Of a stretch of DNA of 64,000 nucleotides, positions 15,334 through 24,074 are shown piece by piece. Made by a program: the position numbers and the translations under genes. The notes beneath the pieces were generated by a model. That model was not told where the DNA came from. It worked only from the letters and a program-made list of their open reading frames with translations, and did no database searches. Source of the DNA: CAZOOK01 sp964581385 (GTDB taxonomy: Bacteria > Pseudomonadota > Gammaproteobacteria > Nevskiales > Nevskiaceae); assembly GCA_964581385.1 (NCBI GenBank), contig CAZOOK010000030.1, positions 7,021-71,020 on the forward strand, in the 5' to 3' direction. Numbering within the stretch: the first letter of the stretch is position 1; each line of letters begins with the position of its first letter.

Positions 15334-17418
15334 TCAACACGCGAAACACACGCGCGCGCACACCCACCCTTGCGCATCTGCGCTGAGCGCGCGTACGGTC
15401 GACGGTCTGTTGACCGCGCAAAGAACGCGTTCAATCGCGCTCGCGCACTCGCGCACGCGCGCGTCGGTCGTCTCGTACGCAGGGTACCGCCCCTCGCACA
15501 CCCACTCGTCGACGTGCACGAACACATTCGTCACGTCGCACGACGCGTGCGCGCACTTCGGTGTTGGGCTCGAAAACAGCCGCCGCGCGATGTCGAGCTT
15601 CGCGGCGCGTTTCGTCTCGGACGTCTTCATGTGCGACAAAGGGCGCTCGGTGGCCAAGACTGCGTCGAGCGCGCGCACGTACTCGTGTGGCATCGCGGGG
15701 GTGGGCACGAGTTTCGCCGTTCCGTCGAGCACCTCGCTCATTGGCGCGCCGGGCGCGCCGTCGCTCGCTCGCGTTCCGAGAAACACGAGCGCGCCCTCGT
15801 CGAGTCCGAACAGCGCCGACGGGACGCTCGACACAAACATGCCCGCGACGGCGTGCAGCCGAAACGGTTCGACGTCGACTCCGCCCACGCGCGCGTGCGC
15901 GTAGCTTTCGCGGTGCATCACGGCGAGGTGCGACGCGAGCCCGGCGCTCGAAATGGCGTCGCTCAGCTGAGAGTGCAAGTCGACGTCGGACGCGCGCAGC
16001 TCAGCAACGCCGCACCGCGCCTCTTCAAACGCCACCGTCTCAACGAGAAGAACTTCGTCTGTTGTTGTGGCAGAGCCAAGACCGAGCATGCGCGCGCACT
16101 GAGCGACAGGCACAAGGACGCAAAACGCGTGAGCGAGACCTTTGGTGTTGTTGCTCGTTTCGGTCGCAACGTCGCTCGCGACGTTCTTGAACGCGCTGCT
16201 CGCGTTCTGGGGCGTCACGGCTCCGTAGACGACGAACGGAACGAACCGCAGCGCGACTGCGCGCACCGACTCCGCAAATTTGTTTTGTGCAGACTCGTAA
16301 GAGCGCAAGAACAGCGCGACTTCGTAGCCGAACAGCGCCATGTCCTCGCAATCTGCGGCCTCTTGGTTTTGGAGACGAGTGGTGACGTCGGTGAGGTCGT
16401 AGCCGCGCGACCCTGGCGCGACCATCCTGTAGTCGCGCGCGTACTTGTGGCGCTCGGCGTACACGCGGCACGCGCGCGCGAACAAGCGGCGGTGCGTCTC
16501 GTTGTTTTGATCGAGCGCGCGAGGGAGGTCGACGTTCATGCAAAAGGCGGCGACCTCGAACTGGCGCACGACCCACTCGTCGTCGGCGCGGAACGCGCGC
16601 GTGCCGCGCGCGCTCTCGCGCACCATCGCCGCGCCGTGCACGAAGAACGAGTTGCGCACGGCGAACCATTTTGGGTCGTACTTGACGACGCGCGCGAGCG
16701 GAGACCACTGTTTCTGCGCGTCGCACCACACGACGTAGCGCTTCGCGTACGCGCGAGTGAGCGCCTCGAGCTCGGGCGGGGCCGACCACGCGCGCGCGCC
16801 GACGAGGCCTGCGGCAACCGTCACCGTCACTGTTCCGCGAACGTACGCGGTGCGATCAATCGGAACGTCGCGCTCAAAGTGCTGCTCGCGCATCGACAAA
16901 TCACCGTACGCGACGAGATCAAAGTCGAACTCGTTCGACTTTGTCACTGTAGATGATGATGGAACGAGCTCGAGCGTGCAGCTCGCGCGTCTGCGAACGA
17001 CGATGTCGTGCGCGCGCACGTCGCCTGCGAGCGCGCGATCGTGCGCCTCGGGCGACGAGAACTCCTCGCTCAGCACGTCGACGCACAACACCGTCGCGGA
17101 CGTCGTCGACGCGTCGCACAAGCACATTGTTGGAACAGAACACTCGTCGCTTCCGTTGATGCTCACGAGCGCAAATGGAACGTCGCGTGTGTTCGTGTGA
17201 TGGGTAGGAGCGACGGCGACGGCGTAGGCGTCGCCGCGGTCGTTCGGACCGCACGTCGACCGAACGCAAAAGGACGTGTGTCCGTCGTGTGCGATTCCGA
17301 CGGTGTGCGGCTCGCTCTTGTGCACGGCGACGCCGTGGTCGACGCGCACGCACCATACCTCGACGAACACCGCGCGCGCGTTGTACAGCGAGGCGTTCGT
17401 GCGCACGCTCAACCGCAT
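15334..17418 (-). CDS. Large protein with transglutaminase-like cysteine protease motif
   Basis: 694 residues. In the middle, LQNQEAADCEDMALFGYEV has the DCED(x)A pattern of bacterial-type transglutaminase-like cysteine peptidases with Cys357 as candidate nucleophile, and 73 residues later GLAHAFCVLVP supplies His430. A third residue (Asp/Glu) would be further on, perhaps in LLVETVAFEE. The N-terminal 250 residues are beta-rich without a recognised domain. If real, it may process virion or host proteins. The ATG at 17418 is used; the upstream in-frame triplet at 17442 is GTG. Confidence 0.5.
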   Translation of the reverse strand: MRLSVRTNASLYNARAVFVEVWCVRVDHGVAVHKSEPHTVGIAHDGHTSFCVRSTCGPNDRGDAYAVAVAPTHHTNTRDVPFALVSINGSDECSVPTMCLCDASTTSATVLCVDVLSEEFSSPEAHDRALAGDVRAHDIVVRRRASCTLELVPSSSTVTKSNEFDFDLVAYGDLSMREQHFERDVPIDRTAYVRGTVTVTVAAGLVGARAWSAPPELEALTRAYAKRYVVWCDAQKQWSPLARVVKYDPKWFAVRNSFFVHGAAMVRESARGTRAFRADDEWVVRQFEVAAFCMNVDLPRALDQNNETHRRLFARACRVYAERHKYARDYRMVAPGSRGYDLTDVTTRLQNQEAADCEDMALFGYEVALFLRSYESAQNKFAESVRAVALRFVPFVVYGAVTPQNASSAFKNVASDVATETSNNTKGLAHAFCVLVPVAQCARMLGLGSATTTDEVLLVETVAFEEARCGVAELRASDVDLHSQLSDAISSAGLASHLAVMHRESYAHARVGGVDVEPFRLHAVAGMFVSSVPSALFGLDEGALVFLGTRASDGAPGAPMSEVLDGTAKLVPTPAMPHEYVRALDAVLATERPLSHMKTSETKRAAKLDIARRLFSSPTPKCAHASCDVTNVFVHVDEWVCEGRYPAYETTDARVRECASAIERVLCAVNRPSTVRALSADAQGWVCARVCFAC

Positions 17419-17481
17419 CGTTTTGTTTTTGTTTGTTCGCACCGCCGCGACATAGCCCGTCGCCTCGTCTTGCTCCGCACA

Positions 17482-18315
17482 TCACCACTCGACCGGCGCG
17501 CGCGTGTGGAGAGGGTACGGGTACATGTACGGCACTGGGTGAGGGTGAGGATGAGGATGCGGAGCCGGATGCGGAGGTGCGGCGGCGGGGTACGCGACGA
17601 ACGTCGCGCCGTCGATGACGACCATCATTGGACCTTGGCCAGGTCCTTGGTTAATCGGAGGAGTGTGCCAGTTTGGTTGCACCATTTGTTCGTAAAACGG
17701 GAGCGGTGCGAACTGGAGAGGAACAGGTTGAGGAAGAGGCGGGAGCGGCTGCAAATCGGTGCGCGCCCACGTCACACGTCGCGTCGGAGCTTGGCGAACG
17801 GGCGCGCGCGGTGCGTGGTCGTCGTCGACGGCGTCGGAGATCGACGGAATGGGAGGAGCAGGAGCAGGGTCCTGCGCGACCAAGTGCGAGACGAGCGAGC
17901 GCGGAGCGTACTCGGTTCCGACTCGCGTGCGTCGATCTGGAAACAACGCGGCGTTCGTGTACACCTTTCCGTCGCTCGCGCGACGCAGCATGAAGCCTTG
18001 GAGCGCGAGAAAGACGAGAAACGCGCTGTGCGACCCGGCGTCTTGCGCGAGCCTCTTGATCAAGTTGAGCGTTGCGGCGTACATGCTTTGCGTGGTTCGG
18101 TCGTGGTCGTACGTGTCTGGTTCGTCGTTCGACACGAGGTCAAAGTACTCGTCCATGCGCGCCGACGCGAGAATCGTCACTCCGGCGTACACTGCGCCTT
18201 GCTCGTCGTCGGTTTGAAACGAAAAGAACCCGCGTTTCGACAATTCGGTCGCGACGGACGTCACGCGCGCCTCGTCGACGTCCACAAGTTCGTACATGGT
18301 TGACGTTTTCGTCAT
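17482..18315 (-). CDS. Hypothetical protein with Pro/His-rich C-terminus
   Basis: 277 residues. Residues 1-140 look globular and alpha/beta. From about 150 on the protein is Pro-rich and ends with alternating His-Pro (HPHPHPHPVPYMYPYP). No recognised motif. It is divergent from the next plus-strand gene, with a CACAAC motif in the 50-base spacer. Confidence 0.65.
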   Translation of the reverse strand: MTKTSTMYELVDVDEARVTSVATELSKRGFFSFQTDDEQGAVYAGVTILASARMDEYFDLVSNDEPDTYDHDRTTQSMYAATLNLIKRLAQDAGSHSAFLVFLALQGFMLRRASDGKVYTNAALFPDRRTRVGTEYAPRSLVSHLVAQDPAPAPPIPSISDAVDDDHAPRAPVRQAPTRRVTWARTDLQPLPPLPQPVPLQFAPLPFYEQMVQPNWHTPPINQGPGQGPMMVVIDGATFVAYPAAAPPHPAPHPHPHPHPVPYMYPYPLHTRAPVEW

Positions 18316-18340
18316 CGCGCACAACGCACGCGGCTCGCGC

Positions 18341-18354
18341 CTTGCGTTGTGTGA
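18341..18354 (-). promoter_or_regulatory. CACAAC-type upstream motif
   Basis: TCACACAACGCAAG on the minus strand, 26 bases before the ATG at 18315; it sits in the spacer shared with the divergent gene at 18366. Confidence 0.4.
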
Positions 18355-18365
18355 CACGTAACACG

Positions 18366-18980
18366 ATGCTCGGGCGTTTCGCGTCGCGCGCGGACTTTTC
18401 GTTTGCGGTCGCGTCGACGAGCGCGCCCGTGTTCACCGTGCGGCGCACGACCGACTCGCGCGTGCTCGCGCGCGCGCTCGTCGCTCCGACGACCGACGTG
18501 CGCGTCGAGCGCGCGACCGACGTCGTCGTGCTCGACGTGTGCACGGTCGCGCGCACGCGCGCGCGACGCGAGCGCGAGCGCGACGACGACCAAGACGACG
18601 ACGACGACTGGCGCGAACTCGACGGCGACGTCGTCACACTCGAAAACGAGCGTCTATTTTCAAAGTCGCTCTTCGAGGGCGACACCGACGCCGAACTCGC
18701 CGCGCGCGCCGAACGCGAGAGCGCGCTCGCGCGGCGCCGCTTCTCACCCGCGCAGTGGTTTCGGCTCGCGCAGCGCGTCCGCGACGCTCGCGTGCGCTTC
18801 GTGCGCGTGCGCGTCCAAAACGTCGATCGAAAACGCGGCGCAGGCGTCGGGTCGATCGTCGTCTCGCTTGAACCGCCAACAAACAACGCCGTCGCGCTCG
18901 TGTACATTTATGGAGTCTCCTACGTCGCGTCCGTCTTGCGTCACGACGACGACGTCGACGACGACGTGGCCGAATTGTGA
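18366..18980 (+). CDS. Hypothetical Arg/Asp-rich protein
   Basis: 204 residues; starts MLGRF. Rich in Arg and Val with an acidic run (DDDQDDDDDW) near 80. No domain recognised. The final 71 bases overlap the start of the next gene in another frame, so the two are probably co-expressed. An acidic C-terminus (DDDVDDDVAEL) coincides with the overlap. Confidence 0.6.
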   Translation: MLGRFASRADFSFAVASTSAPVFTVRRTTDSRVLARALVAPTTDVRVERATDVVVLDVCTVARTRARRERERDDDQDDDDDWRELDGDVVTLENERLFSKSLFEGDTDAELAARAERESALARRRFSPAQWFRLAQRVRDARVRFVRVRVQNVDRKRGAGVGSIVVSLEPPTNNAVALVYIYGVSYVASVLRHDDDVDDDVAEL

Positions 18981-20346
18981 ACACGACGACGACGACGCCG
19001 AACGCTCGTCGCGCGCGGTCGTGCTCGAGTTCGACGACGGGCCGAGTGGACAGCGTGTGGGGTGCGTCGTCGTTGCGAGCGCCGATGGGGCGGGGGTGAT
19101 CTTGCACCCGAGCGACGCGCCGACGAACGTCGTCGAGGCCGACGCCGAGTTTCTCGCGCGCGTCGTCGCGACGCCAAACACAAAATGTCGCGTGCGCGAC
19201 GGAGAAGGCGCGCTCGACGGCGTGTTGCTCTTCTCGAGCAAGGCCCTTCGCGACTGTGTCGTGAGCGCGAGCGACCGGTGCTCTGCGATGCTCAAGCGCG
19301 CGTGGGGGGTGTACTCTGGCGACGAGGCCGCCGCGCTCGCGCGCGTGCAGCCGCACACGCACGTGTACGAACTCGAAGTCGTCGAACTCGGCGTGCTGAC
19401 GCACCCGCACAACTCGCGCGCGAGCGCCGAGGTCGTGCACCGCGTGCGCACCCCCATCGTGACGGTGTTTGCGGACGCGACCTTGTTCTTCGAACGGCTC
19501 GGATGTGGCGGAGGGGTGTGTTGGGACGACGGCGACGACGACGACAAAGAAAACGAACAACCGAAACGAACGAAATACGAACAACAAACGAACAAACGCA
19601 CGCACGCCATTGAGTGGACGTTTTTGGGGTACGGCGTGCGCGCCGTCGTGCGCGAGGACCAAGCCGAAGATTGGGACCCAAACGGGTTGTCTGCGCGCCG
19701 CGCGCGCAACGGAATGACGCCCGCGTTCAGCGACTCTGACCCGTGCTCTCGCGCCGCGCGCGAGAATTGGACGACGGACGTGTCAGCGGGGTGGCTCGTG
19801 CGCTCATTCCGCTCTGTTCCGGCGACGCCCGCCGAGCTCGCGCGCTTGTCGGACGTGGCCGCGCTCAAGCGCGCGTACCGCGTGCGCCATTTTTTCCGTC
19901 ACCGCCGCGAGACGATTTTGTCTGTTCTCGCGTCGGACGCGGCGTTTTGCGACCCGTACGAGGCGTCCGATTGGGAATTCATCGCGCGCGCGCGCGCGCA
20001 GTGTGAGTGGTTCGTCGACGCAAACAAAGGAGCGCGAAAGTACAAAATCAACGTCGGCCAAGGCGAAACAATCATTCGCGACCTCCTCGCCATCATCTTG
20101 CACTACACGCGCGCGTCGGACGAGCCCGAATTCGCGGTCGTCGAGAGCGGGACGGAAGATCCCGACGCGCGCCGCGCGCGCATGGTCGCGGCGGTCAACT
20201 GGTCCGCCGTGAACTTCCGCGACCCGGGCGCGGCGATTGCGGGGCGCACGTCGCGCGTCGGAAAAGGCCTGCGCAAAAACGCAATGTGGGATATTGTTCA
20301 GAGGACGCACCGCGTCGTCGAGCGCGCGTTTCGCGCGTGGGCGTAG
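18910..20346 (+). CDS. Hypothetical protein, 478 residues
   Basis: The first ATG of the open frame is at 18910, inside the end of the preceding gene. The N-terminal 20 residues are Thr/Ser-rich only because of the overlap. The body is alpha/beta, with an acidic-to-basic insert near 210-235 (DDGDDDDKENEQPKRTKYEQQ). The C-terminal 200 residues are rich in Arg, Trp and Ala (for example WEFIARARAQCEWFVDAN) and look helical. I cannot assign a family. A later start cannot be excluded. Confidence 0.6.
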   Translation: MESPTSRPSCVTTTTSTTTWPNCEHDDDDAERSSRAVVLEFDDGPSGQRVGCVVVASADGAGVILHPSDAPTNVVEADAEFLARVVATPNTKCRVRDGEGALDGVLLFSSKALRDCVVSASDRCSAMLKRAWGVYSGDEAAALARVQPHTHVYELEVVELGVLTHPHNSRASAEVVHRVRTPIVTVFADATLFFERLGCGGGVCWDDGDDDDKENEQPKRTKYEQQTNKRTHAIEWTFLGYGVRAVVREDQAEDWDPNGLSARRARNGMTPAFSDSDPCSRAARENWTTDVSAGWLVRSFRSVPATPAELARLSDVAALKRAYRVRHFFRHRRETILSVLASDAAFCDPYEASDWEFIARARAQCEWFVDANKGARKYKINVGQGETIIRDLLAIILHYTRASDEPEFAVVESGTEDPDARRARMVAAVNWSAVNFRDPGAAIAGRTSRVGKGLRKNAMWDIVQRTHRVVERAFRAWA

Positions 20347-20360
20347 AATGTGAATCAAAT

Positions 20361-20378
20361 TCACAACGCACAACGCAA
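20361..20378 (+). promoter_or_regulatory. Double CACAAC-type motif
   Basis: TCACAACGCACAACGCAA runs directly into the ATG at 20379, so the motif here would lie in or at the very start of the 5' leader. Confidence 0.45.
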
Positions 20379-21902
20379 ATGTCGCGTCGCTCCGAGCGCA
20401 TTCAGGCGAGGGGGGTCGCGGCCATCGCCGCGATCGCCGACGAGAACGCCGAGACCGTCGAGGCCACGCGCGCGTTTGCGCTCCTCATCAAGGAGACGCG
20501 CAAAGGAAAGAGGCTCGGGGTCGGTGCGTCGCGCGAACTCGTGCGTCGACTGTTTCCGTCGTTCTCGGCCGCGGACGTGCGGCGCATCGAGACCGAGGTG
20601 CGCCGCACGCCAGGACACCACGAGCTGTACGTCAGCTTCGCGAACGCGTGCTTCGACAAGGACCGAGACGCGCTGTACGCGCGCGGGCGCGCGGTTGCGG
20701 TCGACGACGAGGACGAGGACGAGGCCGAGGCAACGCACGAGACTCGTCCCAATCCCGATCGCGTCAACGTCGACATCGAGATCAGGCCTGAACCGGAGCC
20801 AGAACAAAGGCCGGAGCTCGCACAAGCGCCGGCGCGCCTCTCCGAGGAGGACGAGATCAGCGCGCAGGTCGCGGCCGAGGAGGCGAGTGCGCGAGCGCAA
20901 GCTGTCGCGGTGGCCACCGCGGCAAAGAAGCTGGCCGACGAGGCGAAAGCAAAGGCAAAAGCGGCCGCAGACGCAGACGCGGCCAAGAAGCTGATCGAGG
21001 AACAAGAACGGCGCAAACAAGCGCACATCGAGCGGAACGCGCGCGAACGCGAGGCGTACTTGGCGCGGCGCCGAATCGAGGTCGAGCGCAAAGCCGCGGC
21101 CGATGCCGAGGCAGAGGAGCGTCGCAAGCGTGTGGCTGTTGACGACGAGCGACGACGCGAACGCGAGCGCGAACGCGAGCGCGAAGACGTGCGTGCGATG
21201 GAGGAGCGCGCGCGCTCTGCCGAGGCGCACGCGCGCGCGCAAGAGCGCGAGGCCGAAGAGGCGCGCCATCGCGTTCTTTCGATGCTCGAGCAAAAGGCGG
21301 CGACGCAGCGCTACATCTCCGAACTCGGGACGCTGTTCTCCGACCGACAGCTTTTCTCGAACGCGTTCCACGCGTGCGCACTCGCGACACACGCGTGGAT
21401 CGACGTCAACAGCATCTACTACAACTCGTACTACGGCGGACTGATCGACTACACGCGCACGGGCATGCCCCCGATTCGCTCGACGCCGCCGTTCCTCGCA
21501 TTGGGCCTCCCGCTCGAGTACATCGCGAGCGTGCACGCGGGCGTGCGCCGCGTCTCCGACGCTCTCAAGCACGCCGCGGCTCCGATGTCGATTACGTCGT
21601 TCGTGTCTCCGAACGTCGTGATTCGCGAGCGCGCGCAGAACGAGTTGAGGTACGCGACGACGTACGGCGATTTTTGGGCGGCTCGGTGGGCCGCCGTCCT
21701 TGCGCTCAAGGCGTCCACGCACAACCTCGACCCCGACTTTGACCTCCGTCTCGTCGTGCTCGGAAACCCCATGCACGAGCTGTGGCACCCGCACGAGATG
21801 CACGCCGTCAGCAGCGTGTGGGTGTACCTCGCGCCGCTCGTGCACGAGGTTCTGCGCCGCGCTGAAGAACAGGCGCGCGCGCCCGGCACGGTGCAAGTGT
21901 GA
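20379..21902 (+). CDS. Long coiled-coil protein with C-terminal globular domain
   Basis: 507 residues. Residues 1-110 are globular and helical. Residues about 165-310 are an Ala/Glu/Arg/Lys-rich continuous helix with heptad character (for example ERRKQAHIERNAREREAYL and RREREREREREDVRAMEER), certainly coiled coil. The last 190 residues fold separately, rich in Tyr, His and Pro (NSIYYNSYYGGLIDY). It looks structural or cytoskeleton-like; I do not recognise it. A long GA-rich tract follows the stop. Confidence 0.75.
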   Translation: MSRRSERIQARGVAAIAAIADENAETVEATRAFALLIKETRKGKRLGVGASRELVRRLFPSFSAADVRRIETEVRRTPGHHELYVSFANACFDKDRDALYARGRAVAVDDEDEDEAEATHETRPNPDRVNVDIEIRPEPEPEQRPELAQAPARLSEEDEISAQVAAEEASARAQAVAVATAAKKLADEAKAKAKAAADADAAKKLIEEQERRKQAHIERNAREREAYLARRRIEVERKAAADAEAEERRKRVAVDDERRREREREREREDVRAMEERARSAEAHARAQEREAEEARHRVLSMLEQKAATQRYISELGTLFSDRQLFSNAFHACALATHAWIDVNSIYYNSYYGGLIDYTRTGMPPIRSTPPFLALGLPLEYIASVHAGVRRVSDALKHAAAPMSITSFVSPNVVIRERAQNELRYATTYGDFWAARWAAVLALKASTHNLDPDFDLRLVVLGNPMHELWHPHEMHAVSSVWVYLAPLVHEVLRRAEEQARAPGTVQV

Positions 21903-21950
21903 GCGAGCGAGCGAGAGCAGAGCGAGAGCAGAGCGAGAGCGAGCGAACGA
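21903..21950 (+). terminator. GA-rich tract after stop codon
   Basis: GAGCGAGCGAGAGCAGAGCG-type repeats beginning at the base after TGA. Purine-rich on the coding strand; there is no hairpin. Confidence 0.3.
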
Positions 21951-22004
21951 ACGCGCGTATGTCTGTCGTCGAGCCGCGCGCGTAAAAAGACGGTTCGTCC
22001 GTCG

Positions 22005-22301
22005 ATGCGTCTTGCTGCGCTCGTCGTCGCGTTGAGCGCCGTCGCGCTTGCGCTGTTGGGTTCGCCTGTTTCTGCGGCGAACACGACCTCTCCGACGACC
22101 GCGTCGCCAACGACCGCGTCGCCGACGGTTCCGACGTCGTCGCCAACAACGGCATCTCCGACTCCCCCGACGCGTCAACCGTCGAACGCTCCGACGCGCT
22201 GGGTCTCGACGCAACAGACGACGCCGTACTTGACGATCGGCGTCATTTCGCCCATCTTCGCCGCGTTGAGCACCGCCGTTCTTGCATCGGCGCTCACGTG
22301 A
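22005..22301 (+). CDS. Secreted stalk-and-anchor small protein, paralogue 1
   Basis: 98 residues: signal peptide (1-25), a Thr/Ser/Pro stalk with TASPTTASPT-type repeats (26-57), the conserved segment RQPSNAPTRWVSTQQTTPYL, and a C-terminal membrane segment (about 75-96) that ends the protein. The layout fits an O-glycosylated membrane-anchored surface peptide. It is paralogous to the next gene. Confidence 0.7.
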   Translation: MRLAALVVALSAVALALLGSPVSAANTTSPTTASPTTASPTVPTSSPTTASPTPPTRQPSNAPTRWVSTQQTTPYLTIGVISPIFAALSTAVLASALT

Positions 22302-22360
22302 GCGTGAGCTGAGCGCGCGTATCTTCCTCTGCACGCCTCCGACAAAAAAAAAGAGTAGAG

Positions 22361-22594
22361 ATGAAGTCGTGGCGGTCGGTGGTCGCGGTTGCGCTCGCGG
22401 TCGTCGCGCTCGCTCTCGCGCTTGCGGTCGCGCCTCACGAGACCCTCGCAACGAACTCGCCTTCGCGCCAGCCGTCGCGGGCGCCCACCGCGTGGATCTC
22501 GACGCAGCAGTCGTCGCCTTACCTGGCCATCGGCGTCATCGCTCCAGTCTTTGCGTTCTTCGGTACGATCGTGCTCAGCTTTGCGATCACGTGA
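22361..22594 (+). CDS. Secreted stalk-and-anchor small protein, paralogue 2
   Basis: 77 residues. Same plan as paralogue 1 but nearly without the Ser/Thr stalk: signal peptide, then RQPSRAPTAWISTQQSSPYL, then a membrane segment with the same GVI(S/A)P(I/V)FA core. The difference in stalk length while the ends stay alike suggests repeat expansion or contraction. Confidence 0.7.
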   Translation: MKSWRSVVAVALAVVALALALAVAPHETLATNSPSRQPSRAPTAWISTQQSSPYLAIGVIAPVFAFFGTIVLSFAIT

Positions 22595-22640
22595 GAGGAG
22601 TCGTGTGTGCGCGTGTGAGGGGTGGAGAGGGCGTGGCGTC

Positions 22641-22654
22641 AATCACAACACATC
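22641..22654 (+). promoter_or_regulatory. CACAAC-type upstream motif
   Basis: AATCACAACACATC, 88 bases before the ATG at 22743, farther than usual; the leader in between is C/T-rich. Confidence 0.35.
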
Positions 22655-22742
22655 TCATCTCGTCTCTCAACCCGGCTCGATCTCGCCTCACCTCTTCGCC
22701 TCGCCTCGTCCCGGTTCCGAACCCCGCCCGCCAGCACAAAAA

Positions 22743-23390
22743 ATGAGCACTCCTCGCACCACGGCGATTGTGTCGCTCGGCGGACCGCACCGCATCGGGC
22801 TCGTGTCGGGCGACCACGTCGCGTGGGTTGCGTCGTTTCCGTGCTCGCTCGGCGACGCGCACGAGGTCGTCACGGTTTCTGAGCACCGCGTGTTTCCTGA
22901 CATCAAGACCTTTGAGCGCGTGCCGGTCAACCTTGCTGGCGAGGACAAGGTTGCGGAGGGCCGCGCGAAGCTCGCCGCGGCCATTGCAGCCGTGCCGAAC
23001 CTCGGCCACGTCGTCGTCCTCGTCTCGACGATCACCGCCGACGTGTGGGCCAGGGCGTTTGGCGACAAGTTCGTCATCACGAACATCGACGCGATTCGCG
23101 CGTTCCTCGGCATTCCCGCCGGCGTCGAGCTCGACGTTCTCGGGCCGTACCTCGGACGTTCTGAGCCGGACTGTGTCGTCTACAACAACAACGCTCCGTT
23201 CGGCACGCTCGCTCTTCAGCGCATCACGGTCTCCGTTGGTGCGTCGGCGGGTCCTGTTTTCCTCATTGACAGCACCGGGCGCGTGTCGTCGTCCGTGATC
23301 GACCTCGCGACGCTCGAGCCGCTCCCCGTCGAGGACATTCCCAGCACCGCCGTCAACGGAGCGCGCAAGCCCTACAAGGCCGGGGCGTGA
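22743..23390 (+). CDS. Hypothetical protein, 215 residues
   Basis: Alternating strands and helices with Val/Gly/Ala-rich strands (HVVVLVSTITADVWA, GPVFLIDSTGRVSSS), suggesting an alpha/beta fold. No catalytic motif recognised. It begins after a long pyrimidine-rich leader and ends in a GA-rich tract. Codon use is like that of its neighbours. Confidence 0.7.
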   Translation: MSTPRTTAIVSLGGPHRIGLVSGDHVAWVASFPCSLGDAHEVVTVSEHRVFPDIKTFERVPVNLAGEDKVAEGRAKLAAAIAAVPNLGHVVVLVSTITADVWARAFGDKFVITNIDAIRAFLGIPAGVELDVLGPYLGRSEPDCVVYNNNAPFGTLALQRITVSVGASAGPVFLIDSTGRVSSSVIDLATLEPLPVEDIPSTAVNGARKPYKAGA

Positions 23391-23453
23391 GAGTGAGCGA
23401 GCGGAGCGGAGAGAGAGCGGAGAGAGAGCGAGTGGAGCGGACGAGAGAGCGCG
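23391..23453 (+). terminator. GA-rich tract after stop codon
   Basis: Immediately follows TGA: GAGTGAGCGAGCGGAGCGGA then GAGAGAGCGGAGAGAGAGCG. It also contains the first half of a repeat that recurs after the next gene. Confidence 0.3.
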
Positions 23454-23470
23454 ATGAACGGTCGTGAGTC
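23426..23470 (+). repeat. Flanking direct repeat, left copy
   Basis: GAGCGAGTGGAGCG, a 13-base insert, then GATGAACGGTCGTGAGTC. The right copy at 23985-24015 lacks the insert. The two copies bracket the gene at 23508-23984. Confidence 0.75.
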
Positions 23471-23480
23471 CCGCGCAAAC

Positions 23481-23495
23481 GTCACAACACAACAC
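23481..23495 (+). promoter_or_regulatory. CACAAC-type upstream motif
   Basis: GTCACAACACAACAC, 12 bases before the ATG at 23508; it supports that start over the ATG at 23454, which lies in the flanking repeat. Confidence 0.45.
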
Positions 23496-23507
23496 AAGTC
23501 TCACACG

Positions 23508-23984
23508 ATGTCTGTTTTCGTCGTCGCCGTCGATGCCCATGCTGGGTTGGTGTCCGCGTACTCGTCGCGCAAAAAGGCGCTCGAAGCTGGACACGACGAC
23601 GATGATGTGATCGAGGCGACGATCGACGCCGATGTTCAAGCCGAGCCGTGCGCGTCGCGCGTGATCAGCATGCGCGGACCAATCGATCTTATCGCGACGA
23701 GCGAGGAGCGTGAGCGCTGGACCGCCGAGCCGTCGCCTCTCGAACACAAAGGATGGAAGAGTCGCCTGATCTGGGACTGGGAACACTTTGCGGCGGTGCG
23801 CAAGATGGCCGTACATGGCAACGACGGTCCGTGTGCTGGCGCGTTGCGCCGCTACGAGGCGGCGATCGCCGACCATGGCGCGAACCCGAACTCGCCGGAG
23901 GTGATCAGCGCGTTTGAGAACGCACTGTTTATGGCGCCAGCGCCGTATCGCGAGCTGGGGTCGATCTTTGACAAAGCATGGTGA
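23508..23984 (+). CDS. Hypothetical protein between direct repeats
   Basis: 158 residues starting MSVFVVAVDAHAG. A mixed alpha/beta protein with no recognised motif; the middle is acidic (HDDDDVIEATIDAD) and the C-terminal half helical. An in-frame ATG at 23454 would add 18 residues, but it lies in a repeat copied downstream of the gene, where it is not used as a start, so I choose 23508. Confidence 0.65.
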   Translation: MSVFVVAVDAHAGLVSAYSSRKKALEAGHDDDDVIEATIDADVQAEPCASRVISMRGPIDLIATSEERERWTAEPSPLEHKGWKSRLIWDWEHFAAVRKMAVHGNDGPCAGALRRYEAAIADHGANPNSPEVISAFENALFMAPAPYRELGSIFDKAW

Positions 23985-24015
23985 GAGCGAGTGGAGCGAT
24001 GAACGGTCGTGAGTC
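23985..24015 (+). repeat. Flanking direct repeat, right copy
   Basis: GAGCGAGTGGAGCGATGAAC followed by GGTCGTGAGTC; right partner of 23426-23470. Its ATG opens only a short frame, which argues that the ATG in the left copy is also not a gene start. Confidence 0.75.
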
Positions 24016-24074
24016 TCGTATCCACTGCACACTGTTGCGCTCTGAAAAGCAGCACGGCGCGGGACGGCGCGACG

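Noticed and set aside
12554..16956. Long open frames over the zinc-binding, Ulp1-like and cysteine-protease-like genes on the opposite strand or other frames (745 and 679 codons).
   Set aside because: They cross several real genes with conserved catalytic residues; their composition is typical of antisense GC-rich frames.
20361..22451. A 696-codon minus-strand frame opposite the coiled-coil gene.
   Set aside because: Mirror image of repetitive Ala/Glu/Arg codons; runs across two small genes with clear signal peptides.
23454..23507. Earlier in-frame ATG for the 158-residue protein.
   Set aside because: It belongs to a repeat copied downstream of the gene, and the CACAAC motif lies after it.
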